Source of the DNA: Streptomyces flaveus
GTDB taxonomy: Bacteria > Actinomycetota > Actinomycetes > Streptomycetales > Streptomycetaceae
NCBI RefSeq assembly: GCF_014647675.1
Contig: NZ_BMPQ01000017.1
Span: forward strand, 124,001 to 188,000
Direction of reading: 5' to 3'
Length of the DNA stretch: 64,000 nt
Shown: positions 32,920 to 42,800 of the stretch, one piece after another
How positions within the stretch are numbered: the first letter of the stretch is position 1
Layout: each line of letters starts with the position of its first letter
Program-made: the position numbers and the translations under genes
Notes under the pieces: model-generated
The model's input: only the letters and a program-made list of their open reading frames with translations
Database searches by the model: none
What the model was told of the DNA's origin: nothing

Positions 32920-33777
32920 TCAGAACCCTTCTTCCCTCAACCCCTCCGTGTCCTCGCCTTCTTCCTCCAAAGCCTGCCGGACCACACGCAGGGCCATGCC
33001 CTCGGAGTAGCCCTTGCGGGCGAGCATGCCCGCGAGGCGCCGTAGCCGCTTGTCGCGGTCGAGGCCGCGGGTTGAGCGGAGCTTGCGGGCGACGAGCTCC
33101 CGCGCTGTCGCCTCCTCCTGCTCGGAGTCGAGCTGTCCGACGGCCTCGTCGATCAGCGTCGAGTCCACGCCCTTGGTCCGCAGCTCCTGTGCCAGCGCCC
33201 GCCGGGCCAGGCCCCGGCCGTGGTGCCGGGACTCCACCCAGGCGTCCGCGAAGGCACTGTCGTTGATCAGGCCGACCTCTTCGAAGCGGGACAGCACTTC
33301 GTCCGCCACGTCGTCCGGGATCTCGCGCTTGCGCAGCGCGTCCGCGAGTTGCTTTCGCGTGCGCGGGGTCCCGGTGAGCAGACGCAGACAGATGGCCCGC
33401 GCCCGCTCAGCCGGGTCCCCTGAAGGCTCCCCCGCCTCGGCCCTCGACGAGGAAGGGGGGCCTCCGTCCTTCGGGCCGCCGGACGACTCCCCGAAGCCGC
33501 GCCTCCGGCGGCCGCGGGTCCGTCCACCGCGGCCACCGTCCTGATGTGCGCCGTCACTTGGCGCACCGTCACCACGGCCCGGACCGCCGTCCGGCCGACT
33601 GTCACCGTCCCGAGCAGCGCCGTACGCCCCCTCAGCGTCCCGTGCGCCAGTGCCGTCCAGCCCGTCACCACCGTTCACCCTGTCGCTGTCTTCGACCGAG
33701 CCGTCGTCACCTCGGTGGCCCTGCCCCTCCAGGGCACCGGAGTAGACGTACTCGGCCCAGTCGGTTCGTCGCGTCAT
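32920..33777 (-). CDS. recX: RecX, RecA regulator
   Basis: A 285-residue protein. The RecX part is the last 165 residues, with its helical repeats: RARAICLRLLTGTPRTRKQLADALRKREIP, FEEVGLINDSAFADAWVESRHHGRGLARRALAQELRTKGV, and LARKGYSEGMALRVVRQAL. RecX binds RecA filaments and limits their activity. The first 120 residues are Gly-, Asp- and Arg-rich with no fold visible, an extension not found in E. coli RecX. It starts three bases after the recA stop, so translation is coupled. Confidence 0.95.
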   Translation of the reverse strand: MTRRTDWAEYVYSGALEGQGHRGDDGSVEDSDRVNGGDGLDGTGARDAEGAYGAARDGDSRPDGGPGRGDGAPSDGAHQDGGRGGRTRGRRRRGFGESSGGPKDGGPPSSSRAEAGEPSGDPAERARAICLRLLTGTPRTRKQLADALRKREIPDDVADEVLSRFEEVGLINDSAFADAWVESRHHGRGLARRALAQELRTKGVDSTLIDEAVGQLDSEQEEATARELVARKLRSTRGLDRDKRLRRLAGMLARKGYSEGMALRVVRQALEEEGEDTEGLREEGF

Positions 33778-33780
33778 GGA

Positions 33781-34905
<1,125 letters not shown>

Positions 34906-34948
34906 GGGTTCCACCCGATTTGCTTGAGTCGATCGCTTCACGTCAAAG

Positions 34949-34971
34949 ACGCTAACGCCTGCCACTGACAA
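34949..34971 (-). promoter_or_regulatory. RecA-independent (PafBC-type) promoter of recA
   Basis: On the minus strand, TTGTCAGTG-N8-TAGCGT matches the consensus TTGTCRGTG-N8-TAnnnT described for RecA-independent, DNA-damage-inducible promoters in mycobacteria (later assigned to PafBC). Transcription would start about 35 bases before the recA ATG. Confidence 0.75.
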
Positions 34972-35053
34972 TGCGCCCCGACGCCCGTCCTGCCTGTGGA
35001 TAACTCGGGCACTTCCCCGCGAAATCACCGTCGAGAGCCCGGCCGGAGATTCC

Positions 35054-35083
35054 ATAAGAATGGATGTTCGATTTTAGTGTCAA
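35054..35083 (-). promoter_or_regulatory. SOS promoter of recA with LexA/Cheo-type box
   Basis: On the minus strand, TTGACA (35083-35078) is followed after 18 bases by TCTTAT (35059-35054). Between them lies CGAACATCCATTC (35070-35058), a LexA box of the GAAC-N4-(G/A)TTC type. A repressor here would directly block RNA polymerase. This is the distal of two recA promoters. Confidence 0.75.
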
Positions 35084-35138
35084 GCGCACCACACGCCTCA
35101 ACCGCGACTCGTTGGGCGGTGCGGTCTGTGTGGATGAG

Positions 35139-36401
35139 CTACGAGGGGTCCCGCACCGCTTCCTCCTCCGCGACCGGCCGCGTCCTGCCCTGCCCGCGCA
35201 ACATGTCTCGCACGCGCGCGAGGAGAGCGCCCGAGCCCCGCCTGCGGTGCCCGTGCACCCGAGGGTCGTCGGTGACGTCGTACCGCTTCACGTACGCCCC
35301 CAGGAACGCCTGCAGCGTGGCGACCGCGGGGATGGCGATCAGCGTGCCGACGGCGCCGAGCAGTGCGGTGCCCGCGATGACCGATCCGAAGGCGACCGCC
35401 GGGTGGACGTCCACGGTCCTGGCGGTCAGTTTGGGCTGCAGCAGGTAGTTCTCGAACTGCTGGTAGATCACGACGAAGATCAGCACCCACAGCGCGTACC
35501 AGGGATTGACCGTGAAGGCGATCAGCATGGGCAGGGCGCCGGCGAGATATGTGCCGATCGTGGGGATGAACTGCGAGACCAGGCCCACCCAGACGGCGAG
35601 CACGGGCGCGTAATCCACGCCGAGGAACTCCAGCAGGATGTAGTGCGCTATGCCCGAGATCAGTGCCATCAGGCCACGCGAGTAGATGTATCCCCCGGTC
35701 TTGTTGACGGCGATCTCCCACGCGCGCAGCACCTCGGTCTGGCGGGCGGGCGGCAGTACTGAGCAGATGGCCCGCCGCAGCCGCGGGCCGTCGGCGGCGA
35801 AGTAGAACGAGAACAGCGTGATCGTCAGGAGCTGGAAGAGGCCGCCCACCACCTGCGCGGACACGTCCAGGACACCGCCCGCGCTGTTCTGCACGTACCT
35901 CTGGAGCCAGTCGGAGCGGAGCAGGCTGTCCTGGATGTCGACGCGGTTTAGCTCCGTGTGGAAGGTCGTGTTGATCCAGCTGATCACCGAGTCGACGTAC
36001 TTCGGGAAGTCCTCGACGATGTCGATGATCTGTCCGGCGAGCATCGAGCCGAGCAGGGTGACGAAGCCCGCGCCCGCGATCATCACTGCGAAGAACACGA
36101 GCGCGGTGGCCAGTCCTCTGCGCATGCCGTACGCGGCCATCCAGCTCACCGCGGGTTCGATGGCGAGCGCCAGGAAGAACGCGATCAGGATGTTGATCAG
36201 CAGCCCGGTCAGCTGGTGGAAGGCCCAACTGCCCAGCTGGAAGCAGGCGATGAGGGCGAGAGCGAGCACCATGGCGCGCGGCAGCCAGCGTGGCATGCGG
36301 GCGCGCCCCGTCGGGTCTTCGGTCGCGGGCCGCGTGGGCGGCGTCGTGCCGAGCGGGGGTGCCTGCTGTTCGACCTGGGCGGTCTCATCTGTCGATGCCA
36401 C
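35139..36401 (-). CDS. AI-2E family transporter (PerM-like membrane protein)
   Basis: A 420-residue polytopic membrane protein with the seven- to eight-segment AI-2E/PerM pattern: LLINILIAFFLALAIEPAVSW, the GGLFQLLTITLFSFYFAADG segment, then GLVSQFIPTIGTYLAGALPMLIAF and GSVIAGTALLGAVGTLIAIP. Both ends are hydrophilic. Members are implicated in signal, cation or metabolite export. The start is GTG 36401, lying six bases downstream of a damage-type promoter element, so the transcript may be leaderless. It sits between recA and DUF3046. Confidence 0.88.
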   Translation of the reverse strand: MASTDETAQVEQQAPPLGTTPPTRPATEDPTGRARMPRWLPRAMVLALALIACFQLGSWAFHQLTGLLINILIAFFLALAIEPAVSWMAAYGMRRGLATALVFFAVMIAGAGFVTLLGSMLAGQIIDIVEDFPKYVDSVISWINTTFHTELNRVDIQDSLLRSDWLQRYVQNSAGGVLDVSAQVVGGLFQLLTITLFSFYFAADGPRLRRAICSVLPPARQTEVLRAWEIAVNKTGGYIYSRGLMALISGIAHYILLEFLGVDYAPVLAVWVGLVSQFIPTIGTYLAGALPMLIAFTVNPWYALWVLIFVVIYQQFENYLLQPKLTARTVDVHPAVAFGSVIAGTALLGAVGTLIAIPAVATLQAFLGAYVKRYDVTDDPRVHGHRRRGSGALLARVRDMLRGQGRTRPVAEEEAVRDPS

Positions 36402-36407
36402 CGTGCA

Positions 36408-36430
36408 AGTCTCGCCTACACCACCGACAA
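36408..36430 (-). promoter_or_regulatory. PafBC-type promoter element of the AI-2E gene
   Basis: On the minus strand, TTGTCGGTG-N8-GAGACT: the -35-like half fits TTGTCRGTG exactly, and the -10-like half keeps A at position 2 and T at position 6 of TAnnnT. The GTG start codon follows after six bases. Confidence 0.55.
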
Positions 36431-36462
36431 TCGGTCCCGGTCTCTCGGCTCTTCGTGGCCGG

Positions 36463-36657
36463 TCAGCGCTTTTCGTACGGAACGTTCATGGCCGTGCACA
36501 CCGCGCGCCACACGTCCTTCGCCTCCCAGCCCGCGTCCAGCGCCTGGTGCACGGTGCGTCCGCCGAGCTCCGTCATCACGTGATCGCGCGCGAAGGTGTC
36601 GGCGTACCCCTTGCCGAAGTGATCCGCCATCCGCTGCCAGAAGACCGTCAACCGCAT
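36463..36657 (-). CDS. DUF3046 family protein
   Basis: A 64-residue protein, MRLTVFWQRMADHFG at the start and GRTVHQALDAGWEAKDVWRAVC in the second half, the pattern of DUF3046. This family is encoded next to recA across actinobacteria, including M. tuberculosis. Function is unknown; the genomic link suggests a role tied to recombination or damage. Confidence 0.9.
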   Translation of the reverse strand: MRLTVFWQRMADHFGKGYADTFARDHVMTELGGRTVHQALDAGWEAKDVWRAVCTAMNVPYEKR

Positions 36658-36736
36658 GACTCCAGTATCCCGCCCCTGAGAGTGGGGCCGAGCCGGGACC
36701 GCTTGTCGAGAACGCTTTCCGTCCTACGGTCGGACC

Positions 36737-37681
36737 ATGGCCGAAACTGGAGCATCCCCACTCCCCCCGAAGCCCCCGGTGCACTCCCCGCTCGCCCGCG
36801 CCGAGCACTTCATCTGGCTCACCGCGCGCGTGCTGGAGCAGCGGCGTTTCGCGTACCACTTCCTCGGTGGCGGTGCCGACGCGGTGGAGACCGCGCTGGC
36901 CGCGTACCGCAATGAGGACGAGGGGTACGGTCACGCGCTCGAGCCCGATCTTCGTGGCCCGGTCAGCCAGCCCCTGCACACGGGGCACGCGCTGCGCGTC
37001 CTGGACTCGATCGGGCGGTGCGGTGGGCAGCGGGTGGAGCGTGTGTGCCGTTATCTGACCGCCGTGTCGACGCAGGACGGCGCGCTGCCGGCGATCCGTC
37101 CCAGCCAGCGCGGCTATCCGGCAGCCCCCTTCGTGCCGATCGTGGACGATCCGCCCAGTGAACTCCTCGCCACAGGACCCGTCGTGGGCCTGCTGCACCG
37201 TAACGAGGTGTGGCATGCCTGGCTGTTCAGGGCCACCGACTTCTGCTGGCAGGCGGTGGAGTCCCTGGAGGAGTCGCATCCGTACGAGATCGAGGCGGCC
37301 ATGGCCTTCCTGGACTCCGCTCCCGATCGCTCGCGCGCGGAGGCGGCCGCTGACCGGCTCGGCCGTCTGGTGCGTGAGCACCGGCTGGCGGCGCTGGACC
37401 CGGAACAGCTTGAGGAGTTTCCGGTGGCGCCCGGTTACGCGCCGGGCGAGCACCACTTCGCGCACGACTACGCGAAGACGCCGGACTCGCTCGCGCGCGC
37501 GTGGTTCACCGACGAGGAGATGGCGCGCTCGCTGGACTTCTTGGCCAACGAGCAGCAGGAGGACGGCGGTTGGCCGATCCGTTGGCGTCAGTGGGCGCCG
37601 GGCACCGCCCTGGAGGCGCGTCCGATCGTCACGATCGAGGCGCTGCACACGCTACGGGCGTACGGACGCCCCGTCGGCTGA
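36737..37681 (+). CDS. Terpene-cyclase-fold (prenyltransferase/squalene-cyclase repeat) protein
   Basis: A 314-residue soluble helical protein. The C-terminal NEQQEDGGWPIRWRQWAPGTALE resembles a QW repeat of the squalene cyclase/prenyltransferase alpha-alpha barrel, and earlier segments (YLTAVSTQDGALP) look like weaker repeats. No DxDD or DxD catalytic motif was found, so cyclase activity is not supported. It is divergent from DUF3046 and its role is unknown. Confidence 0.65.
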   Translation: MAETGASPLPPKPPVHSPLARAEHFIWLTARVLEQRRFAYHFLGGGADAVETALAAYRNEDEGYGHALEPDLRGPVSQPLHTGHALRVLDSIGRCGGQRVERVCRYLTAVSTQDGALPAIRPSQRGYPAAPFVPIVDDPPSELLATGPVVGLLHRNEVWHAWLFRATDFCWQAVESLEESHPYEIEAAMAFLDSAPDRSRAEAAADRLGRLVREHRLAALDPEQLEEFPVAPGYAPGEHHFAHDYAKTPDSLARAWFTDEEMARSLDFLANEQQEDGGWPIRWRQWAPGTALEARPIVTIEALHTLRAYGRPVG

Positions 37682-37745
37682 CGTACCCGGGGCGAGGGCT
37701 TCCACGACGTAAATCGGCCTCCACGCGCGCGTGCTGCCCTCTGCG

Positions 37746-38054
37746 TCAGCCCGTCATCGCCCGCGCCCCTGCCGTCACCACCACGGCCGCCGCGACGACG
37801 AGCAGGAAGGGAGCGCGCAGTAGCAGCGCCACGGCGGCTGCCGCGAGTCCTGCGGCCTTCGCGTCCAGGACCAGGGCCTGGCCGTGGGCGAAGGTCTGCT
37901 GGGCCGTGAGGGCGGCCAGCAGAGCGACGGGCAGCAGGGCGGCCAGTCGTTTGACGAGTGGCCGTTCCAGGACGCCCGCGGGGACGAGGAGACCGATGAG
38001 CTTGACGGCGTAGCAGCCGACGGCGGTCATGCCGATCGCGATCCAGATGTTCAA
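37746..38054 (-). CDS. azlD: AzlD family branched-chain amino acid exporter subunit
   Basis: A 102-residue protein with three to four membrane segments (MNIWIAIGMTAVGCYAVKLIGLLVP, then VALLAALTAQ and LLVVAAAVVVTA), the size and layout of AzlD. It works with AzlC to export branched-chain amino acids or their analogues. It overlaps azlC by four bases. Confidence 0.88.
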   Translation of the reverse strand: MNIWIAIGMTAVGCYAVKLIGLLVPAGVLERPLVKRLAALLPVALLAALTAQQTFAHGQALVLDAKAAGLAAAAVALLLRAPFLLVVAAAVVVTAGARAMTG

Positions 38055-38812
38055 CGGTCTTCCCCTGATGTGTCGTTGGCGGGCTCCGCAGCGGCCCTAC
38101 GTGCCCTGCGGCGGCCCTCCGCCCACAGGACGGCCGGGGCGGCGAGCGCGGCCACCAGGACGGGCACACCGGCGGGCAGTACGGGCAGGAGTCCGAGGCC
38201 GAGGACGACCGCGAGGCCCGCGACGGCCCGCTCCGTGGCGGTCTTGAGCATCGGCGCGAGCAGGGCCAGGAAGACGGCGGGCCCGGCGGCGTCCAGACCC
38301 CATGCGTCGGTGTCGCCGATGGCTTCGGCACCCAGGGCGCCGAGCAGCGTGGTGAGATTCCACAGCACGTAGAGGGTCAGCCCGGTGACGGTGAAGCCGA
38401 TCCGCACACTGCGTCGCGTGGGTTGGGCGAGCGCCACGGCCGCGGTCTCGTCGATGACCCACTGGGCGGCGAACGGCCGCACCGCGCGCGGGAGCGCCAA
38501 CAACTGCGAAAGACGCAGCCCGTAGAAGGCGTTGCGCACCCCCAGGAAGAACGCGCCCGCTGCGGCGGTGAACGGGTTCCCTCCGGCCGCGAGCGCCCCC
38601 ACGAGGGCGAACTGCGAGGCGCCGGTGAACACCAGGAGGCTGAGCGCGCAGGTCTGCAGCAGAGTGAGGCCGCTTCCCGCCGAGGTCACCCCGAAGGCGA
38701 AACCGGACAGTCCGACGGCGACCCCGACTCCGAGGGCGTCTCGTACGACGGCGGCGTCGGGTTTTCCGCCGTCTTCGCCATGTGTGTCCGCGAGAGCTGT
38801 CTGTTCTGCCAC
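38051..38812 (-). CDS. azlC: AzlC family branched-chain amino acid exporter
   Basis: A 253-residue membrane protein. AzlC features: GVGVAVGLSGFAFGVTSAGSGLTLLQTCALSLLVFTGASQFALVGALAAGGNP near the start and GVRNAFYGLRLSQLL. Its first 127 bases overlap the 3' end of the araC-type gene in another frame. The ATG at 38812 gives a 25-residue hydrophilic head before the conserved part, so a later start is possible. Confidence 0.9.
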   Translation of the reverse strand: MAEQTALADTHGEDGGKPDAAVVRDALGVGVAVGLSGFAFGVTSAGSGLTLLQTCALSLLVFTGASQFALVGALAAGGNPFTAAAGAFFLGVRNAFYGLRLSQLLALPRAVRPFAAQWVIDETAAVALAQPTRRSVRIGFTVTGLTLYVLWNLTTLLGALGAEAIGDTDAWGLDAAGPAVFLALLAPMLKTATERAVAGLAVVLGLGLLPVLPAGVPVLVAALAAPAVLWAEGRRRARRAAAEPANDTSGEDR

Positions 38813-39675
38813 GCCTCGGACGGTAGAAGGAACCTCTCCTGCGGGTCTTGTACGTTCTTGCGCTCGCGCTGGTACGCCCCAGGCGGCACGCCCACGATCC
38901 GGGTGAAGTGGCGGTTGAGGTGCGGCTGGTCGGTGAAGCCCACGGCGTGGGCGGCTTCGGCGGGTGCGGTGCCGGCGTCGAGGAGGTGGCGTACTCGGCG
39001 TACGCGGGCGTCGGTCAGCCAGGTGTGGGGAGGCATGCCGTAGGTGTCCCGGAAGGCCCGCAGCAGTGAGAAGGGGCTGGTGCCGAGGTCGGTGGCGAGC
39101 CGTTCCAGTGTGGGCGGCTCGGTCATCCTTTCCTCGAGGACGGCACGCGCGCGTGCCGCGATTCGGGCGCCCGCCGTGCGTGGGGGACGCTGCGGGAGCG
39201 GCCCGCCGTTCAGTCGCAGCAGCCGGGTCACGGCGACTCTCAGCAGGGTGTCGGCGGCGAGTGCGTTGCCCTCGTCTGTTGCACGTAGCACTTGGTGGAC
39301 CATGCGTGCGGCGTAGGGGTCGTCGAGCACCGGGGTGGTGAATCCGGGGGTGCCGCGGATCACGGTGGTTTCGGCGGCGATCTCGGCCACCAGGTCGGGG
39401 GACGGGTAGACCGCCCCGTACCGCCAGCCCTCGGGACTGCCCGCGCGACCGGTGTGCGGGGTGTCGGGGTTGACCAAGGCCAGGGAGCCGGGTCCCGCGT
39501 ACTGGTCCGCGCCGCCGTGGTGGAAGACCTCGATGCCGTCGGCGATGGCGGCGATGACGAAGTTCTCGTGGGTGTGCCGGACGAAGGTCTTCCGGATGTA
39601 CCGGGCCCGAAGCAGGTCGACACCGGGCAGTTCGGCGTACCGCCAGTGCCGCGCTCGCTCCCCCGAACCTGCCAT
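38686..39675 (-). CDS. AraC-family transcriptional regulator
   Basis: A 329-residue regulator from ATG 39675 (MAGSGERARHWRYAELPGVDLLRARY). The N-terminal cupin-like sensor has HTHENFVIAAIADG and GPGSLALVNPDTPHTG. The C-terminal double helix-turn-helix has LERLATDLGTSPFSLLRAFRDTYGMPPHTWL and EAAHAVGFTDQPHLNRHFTRIVGVPPGAYQRE. About 45 residues follow the domain and overlap azlC. It probably controls azlCD. This sensor type often accompanies LysE/AzlC exporters. Confidence 0.9.
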   Translation of the reverse strand: MAGSGERARHWRYAELPGVDLLRARYIRKTFVRHTHENFVIAAIADGIEVFHHGGADQYAGPGSLALVNPDTPHTGRAGSPEGWRYGAVYPSPDLVAEIAAETTVIRGTPGFTTPVLDDPYAARMVHQVLRATDEGNALAADTLLRVAVTRLLRLNGGPLPQRPPRTAGARIAARARAVLEERMTEPPTLERLATDLGTSPFSLLRAFRDTYGMPPHTWLTDARVRRVRHLLDAGTAPAEAAHAVGFTDQPHLNRHFTRIVGVPPGAYQRERKNVQDPQERFLLPSEAWQNRQLSRTHMAKTAENPTPPSYETPSESGSPSDCPVSPSG

Positions 39676-39854
39676 GTGCCCATTCTGCGTCAGGGCGCTC
39701 CGCCGGGTTCGGCGGGCTTCGGGCGGCATGGGCACGGGTGTCGCCAGGACGCAGCCCCCGTCACAGCCCGCGCCTCTGGCCCAGGCGCCTCGTGCCGACC
39801 CCCACCGGCCTCATTCCACCCCCTCCACGAGACCATTTTCGCAGGTCAGACCCA

Positions 39855-39877
39855 TTGTCAGTGGCGGGGTGCAGGAT
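39855..39877 (+). promoter_or_regulatory. PafBC-type promoter element of lhr
   Basis: TTGTCAGTG-N8-CAGGAT fits the RecA-independent damage promoter consensus at all positions but one (C for T at the first base of the -10 half). The ATG of lhr follows exactly six bases later, so the mRNA should be leaderless or nearly so. Confidence 0.65.
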
Positions 39878-39883
39878 GGGGGC

Positions 39884-42800
39884 ATGGTCAGGTCTGCACA
39901 CGGTGCCCTCGACGGCTTCTCGCCCGCGACCCGCGGCTGGTTCGCGGGGGCCTTTGCCGCGCCCACCGACGCCCAGGCCGGGGCGTGGCGGGCCATCGGG
40001 GAGGGCTCGGACGTGCTCGTGGTCGCGCCTACCGGCTCCGGCAAGACGCTGGCCGCGTTCCTCGCCGCGCTCGACCAGCTGGCCTCGACGCCACCGCCGG
40101 CCGACCCCAAGAAACGCTGCCGGGTGCTGTACGTGTCGCCGCTCAAGGCCCTCGCGGTCGACGTCGAGCGGAATCTGCGCAGTCCGCTGACCGGCATCAA
40201 GCAGGAAGCGGTGCGCCGCGGACTGCCCCAGCCCGAGGTGAAGGTCGGCATCCGTTCCGGCGACACCCCGGCCGCCGAGCGCCGCGCGCTGGCCACGCGC
40301 CCGCCGGACATCCTGATCACGACTCCGGAGTCGCTGTTCCTGATGCTCACATCGGCCACGCGCGAGGCGCTGACCGGTATCGAGACGGTGATCCTGGACG
40401 AGGTGCACGCGGTCGCGGGCACCAAGCGCGGCGCCCATCTCGCCCTGACCCTGGAGCGGCTCGACGAGCTGCTGCCGAAGCCTGCGCGTCGCATCGGCCT
40501 GTCCGCCACCGTCCGTCCGGTGGACGAGGTCGCCCGCTACCTCTCGCCCCGCCGCAAGGTGGAGATCGTTCAGCCACCGTCCGGCAAGGAATTCGACCTC
40601 TCCGTAGTCGTGCCCGTCGAGGATCTGGCCGAGCTGGGCGGCTCCCCGGTAGCCGACTCCGACGAGGGTGCCGAACGCCCGTCGATCTGGCCGCATGTCG
40701 AGGAGCGGATCGCCGATCTCGTCCAGGCACACCGCTCGACGATCGTGTTCGCAAACTCCCGGCGGCTCGCGGAGCGGCTCTGCAACCGGCTCAACGAGAT
40801 CGCGTACGAGAGGGCGACGGGCGAGCCTCTGGAGGAGCACCATGCCCCGGCCGAGCTGATGGGCGGTTCCGGCGCGGCCCAGGGCGCCCCGCCGGTCATC
40901 GCGCGCGCCCACCACGGCTCGGTCTCCAAGGAGCAGCGCGCGCTGGTCGAGGAGGACCTGAAGGCCGGCCGGCTGCCCGCGGTGGTCGCCACCTCCAGTC
41001 TCGAACTCGGCATCGACATGGGCGCGGTGGACCTCGTCGTACAGGTCGAGTCCCCGCCGTCGGTGGCCTCCGGGCTGCAGCGCGTCGGCCGCGCGGGGCA
41101 CCAGGTCGGGGCGGTCTCCACCGGCGTCGTCTTCCCCAAGTACCGAGGGGACCTCGTCCAGGCCGCGGTCGTCACCGAGCGGATGCGCACCGGCTCCATC
41201 GAGTCCCTCCGCGTCCCCGCCAACCCCCTGGACGTGCTGGCCCAGCAGCTGGTCGCCATGACCGCCCTGGACACCTGGCAGGTCGACGACCTGCTCGCGA
41301 CGGTCCGCCGGGCCGCGCCCTTCGCGTCGCTTCCGGAGTCCGCGTTCACGGCGGTGCTCGACATGCTCGCGGGCCGCTATCCGTCCGACGCCTTCGCGGA
41401 GTTGCGGCCACGCGTCGTCTGGGACCGTGTTGCCGGGACGGTCACCGGGCGCCCCGGCGCGCAGCGCCTCGCCGTCACCTCCGGGGGCACGATTCCGGAC
41501 CGCGGCCTCTTCGGGGTGTTCCTCGCGGGCGCCGACCCCAAGAAGGGTGGAGGCCGGGTCGGCGAGCTCGACGAGGAGATGGTCTACGAATCCCGAGTCG
41601 GCGATGTCTTCACGCTCGGCACCAGCTCCTGGCGTATCGAGGACATCACGCGCGACCGCGTCCTCGTCTCGCCCGCGCCCGGTGTGCCGGGCAGGCTGCC
41701 GTTCTGGAAGGGCGACCAGCTGGGCCGTCCGCTCGAACTGGGCCGCGCGGTGGGCGCGTTCCTCCGCGAGGTCGGCTCCCTGCCCAAGGACGACGCCCGG
41801 CTCCGGCTCCTCGCCGCCGGCCTCGACACCTGGGCCGCCGACAACGTCCTGTCCTACCTGGCCGAACAGCGCGAGGCCTGCGGCCACATCCCCGACGACC
41901 GCACCATCGTCGTCGAGCGGTTCCGCGACGAGCTGGGCGACTGGCGAGTCGTCGTGCACTCCCCCTTCGGTGCCCAGGTCCACGCCCCGTGGGCCCTCGC
42001 CCTTGGCACCCGCCTCTCCGAGCGGTACGGCATGGAGGCACAGGTCATGCACGCCGACGACGGCATCGTGCTGCGCCTCCCTGACGCCGACCTGCTGAGC
42101 TTGGATCTGCTCGACCAGGAGCCCGTGAAGCTGGGCACGGAGTACGACTCGGAGCAGGCCCCCGTAGGCGCGGCGGACGTCGCCTTCGACAAGGGCGAGG
42201 TCAACCAGATCGTCACCGACCAGGTCGGCGGCTCCGCCCTGTTCGCGTCCCGCTTCCGCGAGTGCGCCGCCCGCGCCCTGCTGCTACCGCGCCGCAACCC
42301 CGGCAAGCGCACCCCGCTGTGGCAGCAGCGCCAGCGTGCCGCCCAACTGCTCCAGGTGGCCAGCGAGTTCGGCTCCTTCCCGATCGTCCTGGAGGCGGTC
42401 CGCGAGTGCCTCCAGGACGTCTTCGACGTCCCTGGCCTGACGGAACTGATGGGCGACATCGAGTCCCGCAAGGTGCGGCTCGTAGAGGTCACGACACCGG
42501 AGCCGTCACCGTTCGCACGGTCACTGCTGTTCGGATACGTCGCGCAGTTCCTGTACGAGGGCGACTCCCCGCTCGCCGAGCGACGCGCCGCCGCTCTGTC
42601 GCTGGACTCGCGGCTCCTCGCCGAACTCCTCGGCCAGGCCGAGCTGCGCGAGCTCCTGGACGCCGATGTCCTGAGCGAGCTGGAGCGCGAACTCCAGTGG
42701 CTCACCGAAGACCGCCGTGCCAAGGACGTCGAGAGCGTCGCGGATCTGCTGCGTCTGCTCGGCCCTCTCACGGACACGGAGCTGACCGAGCGCGGCGCCG

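Noticed and set aside
39452..39883. N-terminal extension of lhr
   Set aside because: The region is antisense to the AraC gene and contains the promoter element; conserved Lhr sequence begins at MVRSAHGALDGFSP.
39292..42084. Long plus-strand frame overlapping the start of lhr in another phase
   Set aside because: Arg/Pro/Gly-rich shadow of lhr without motifs; lhr contains complete helicase motifs in its own frame.
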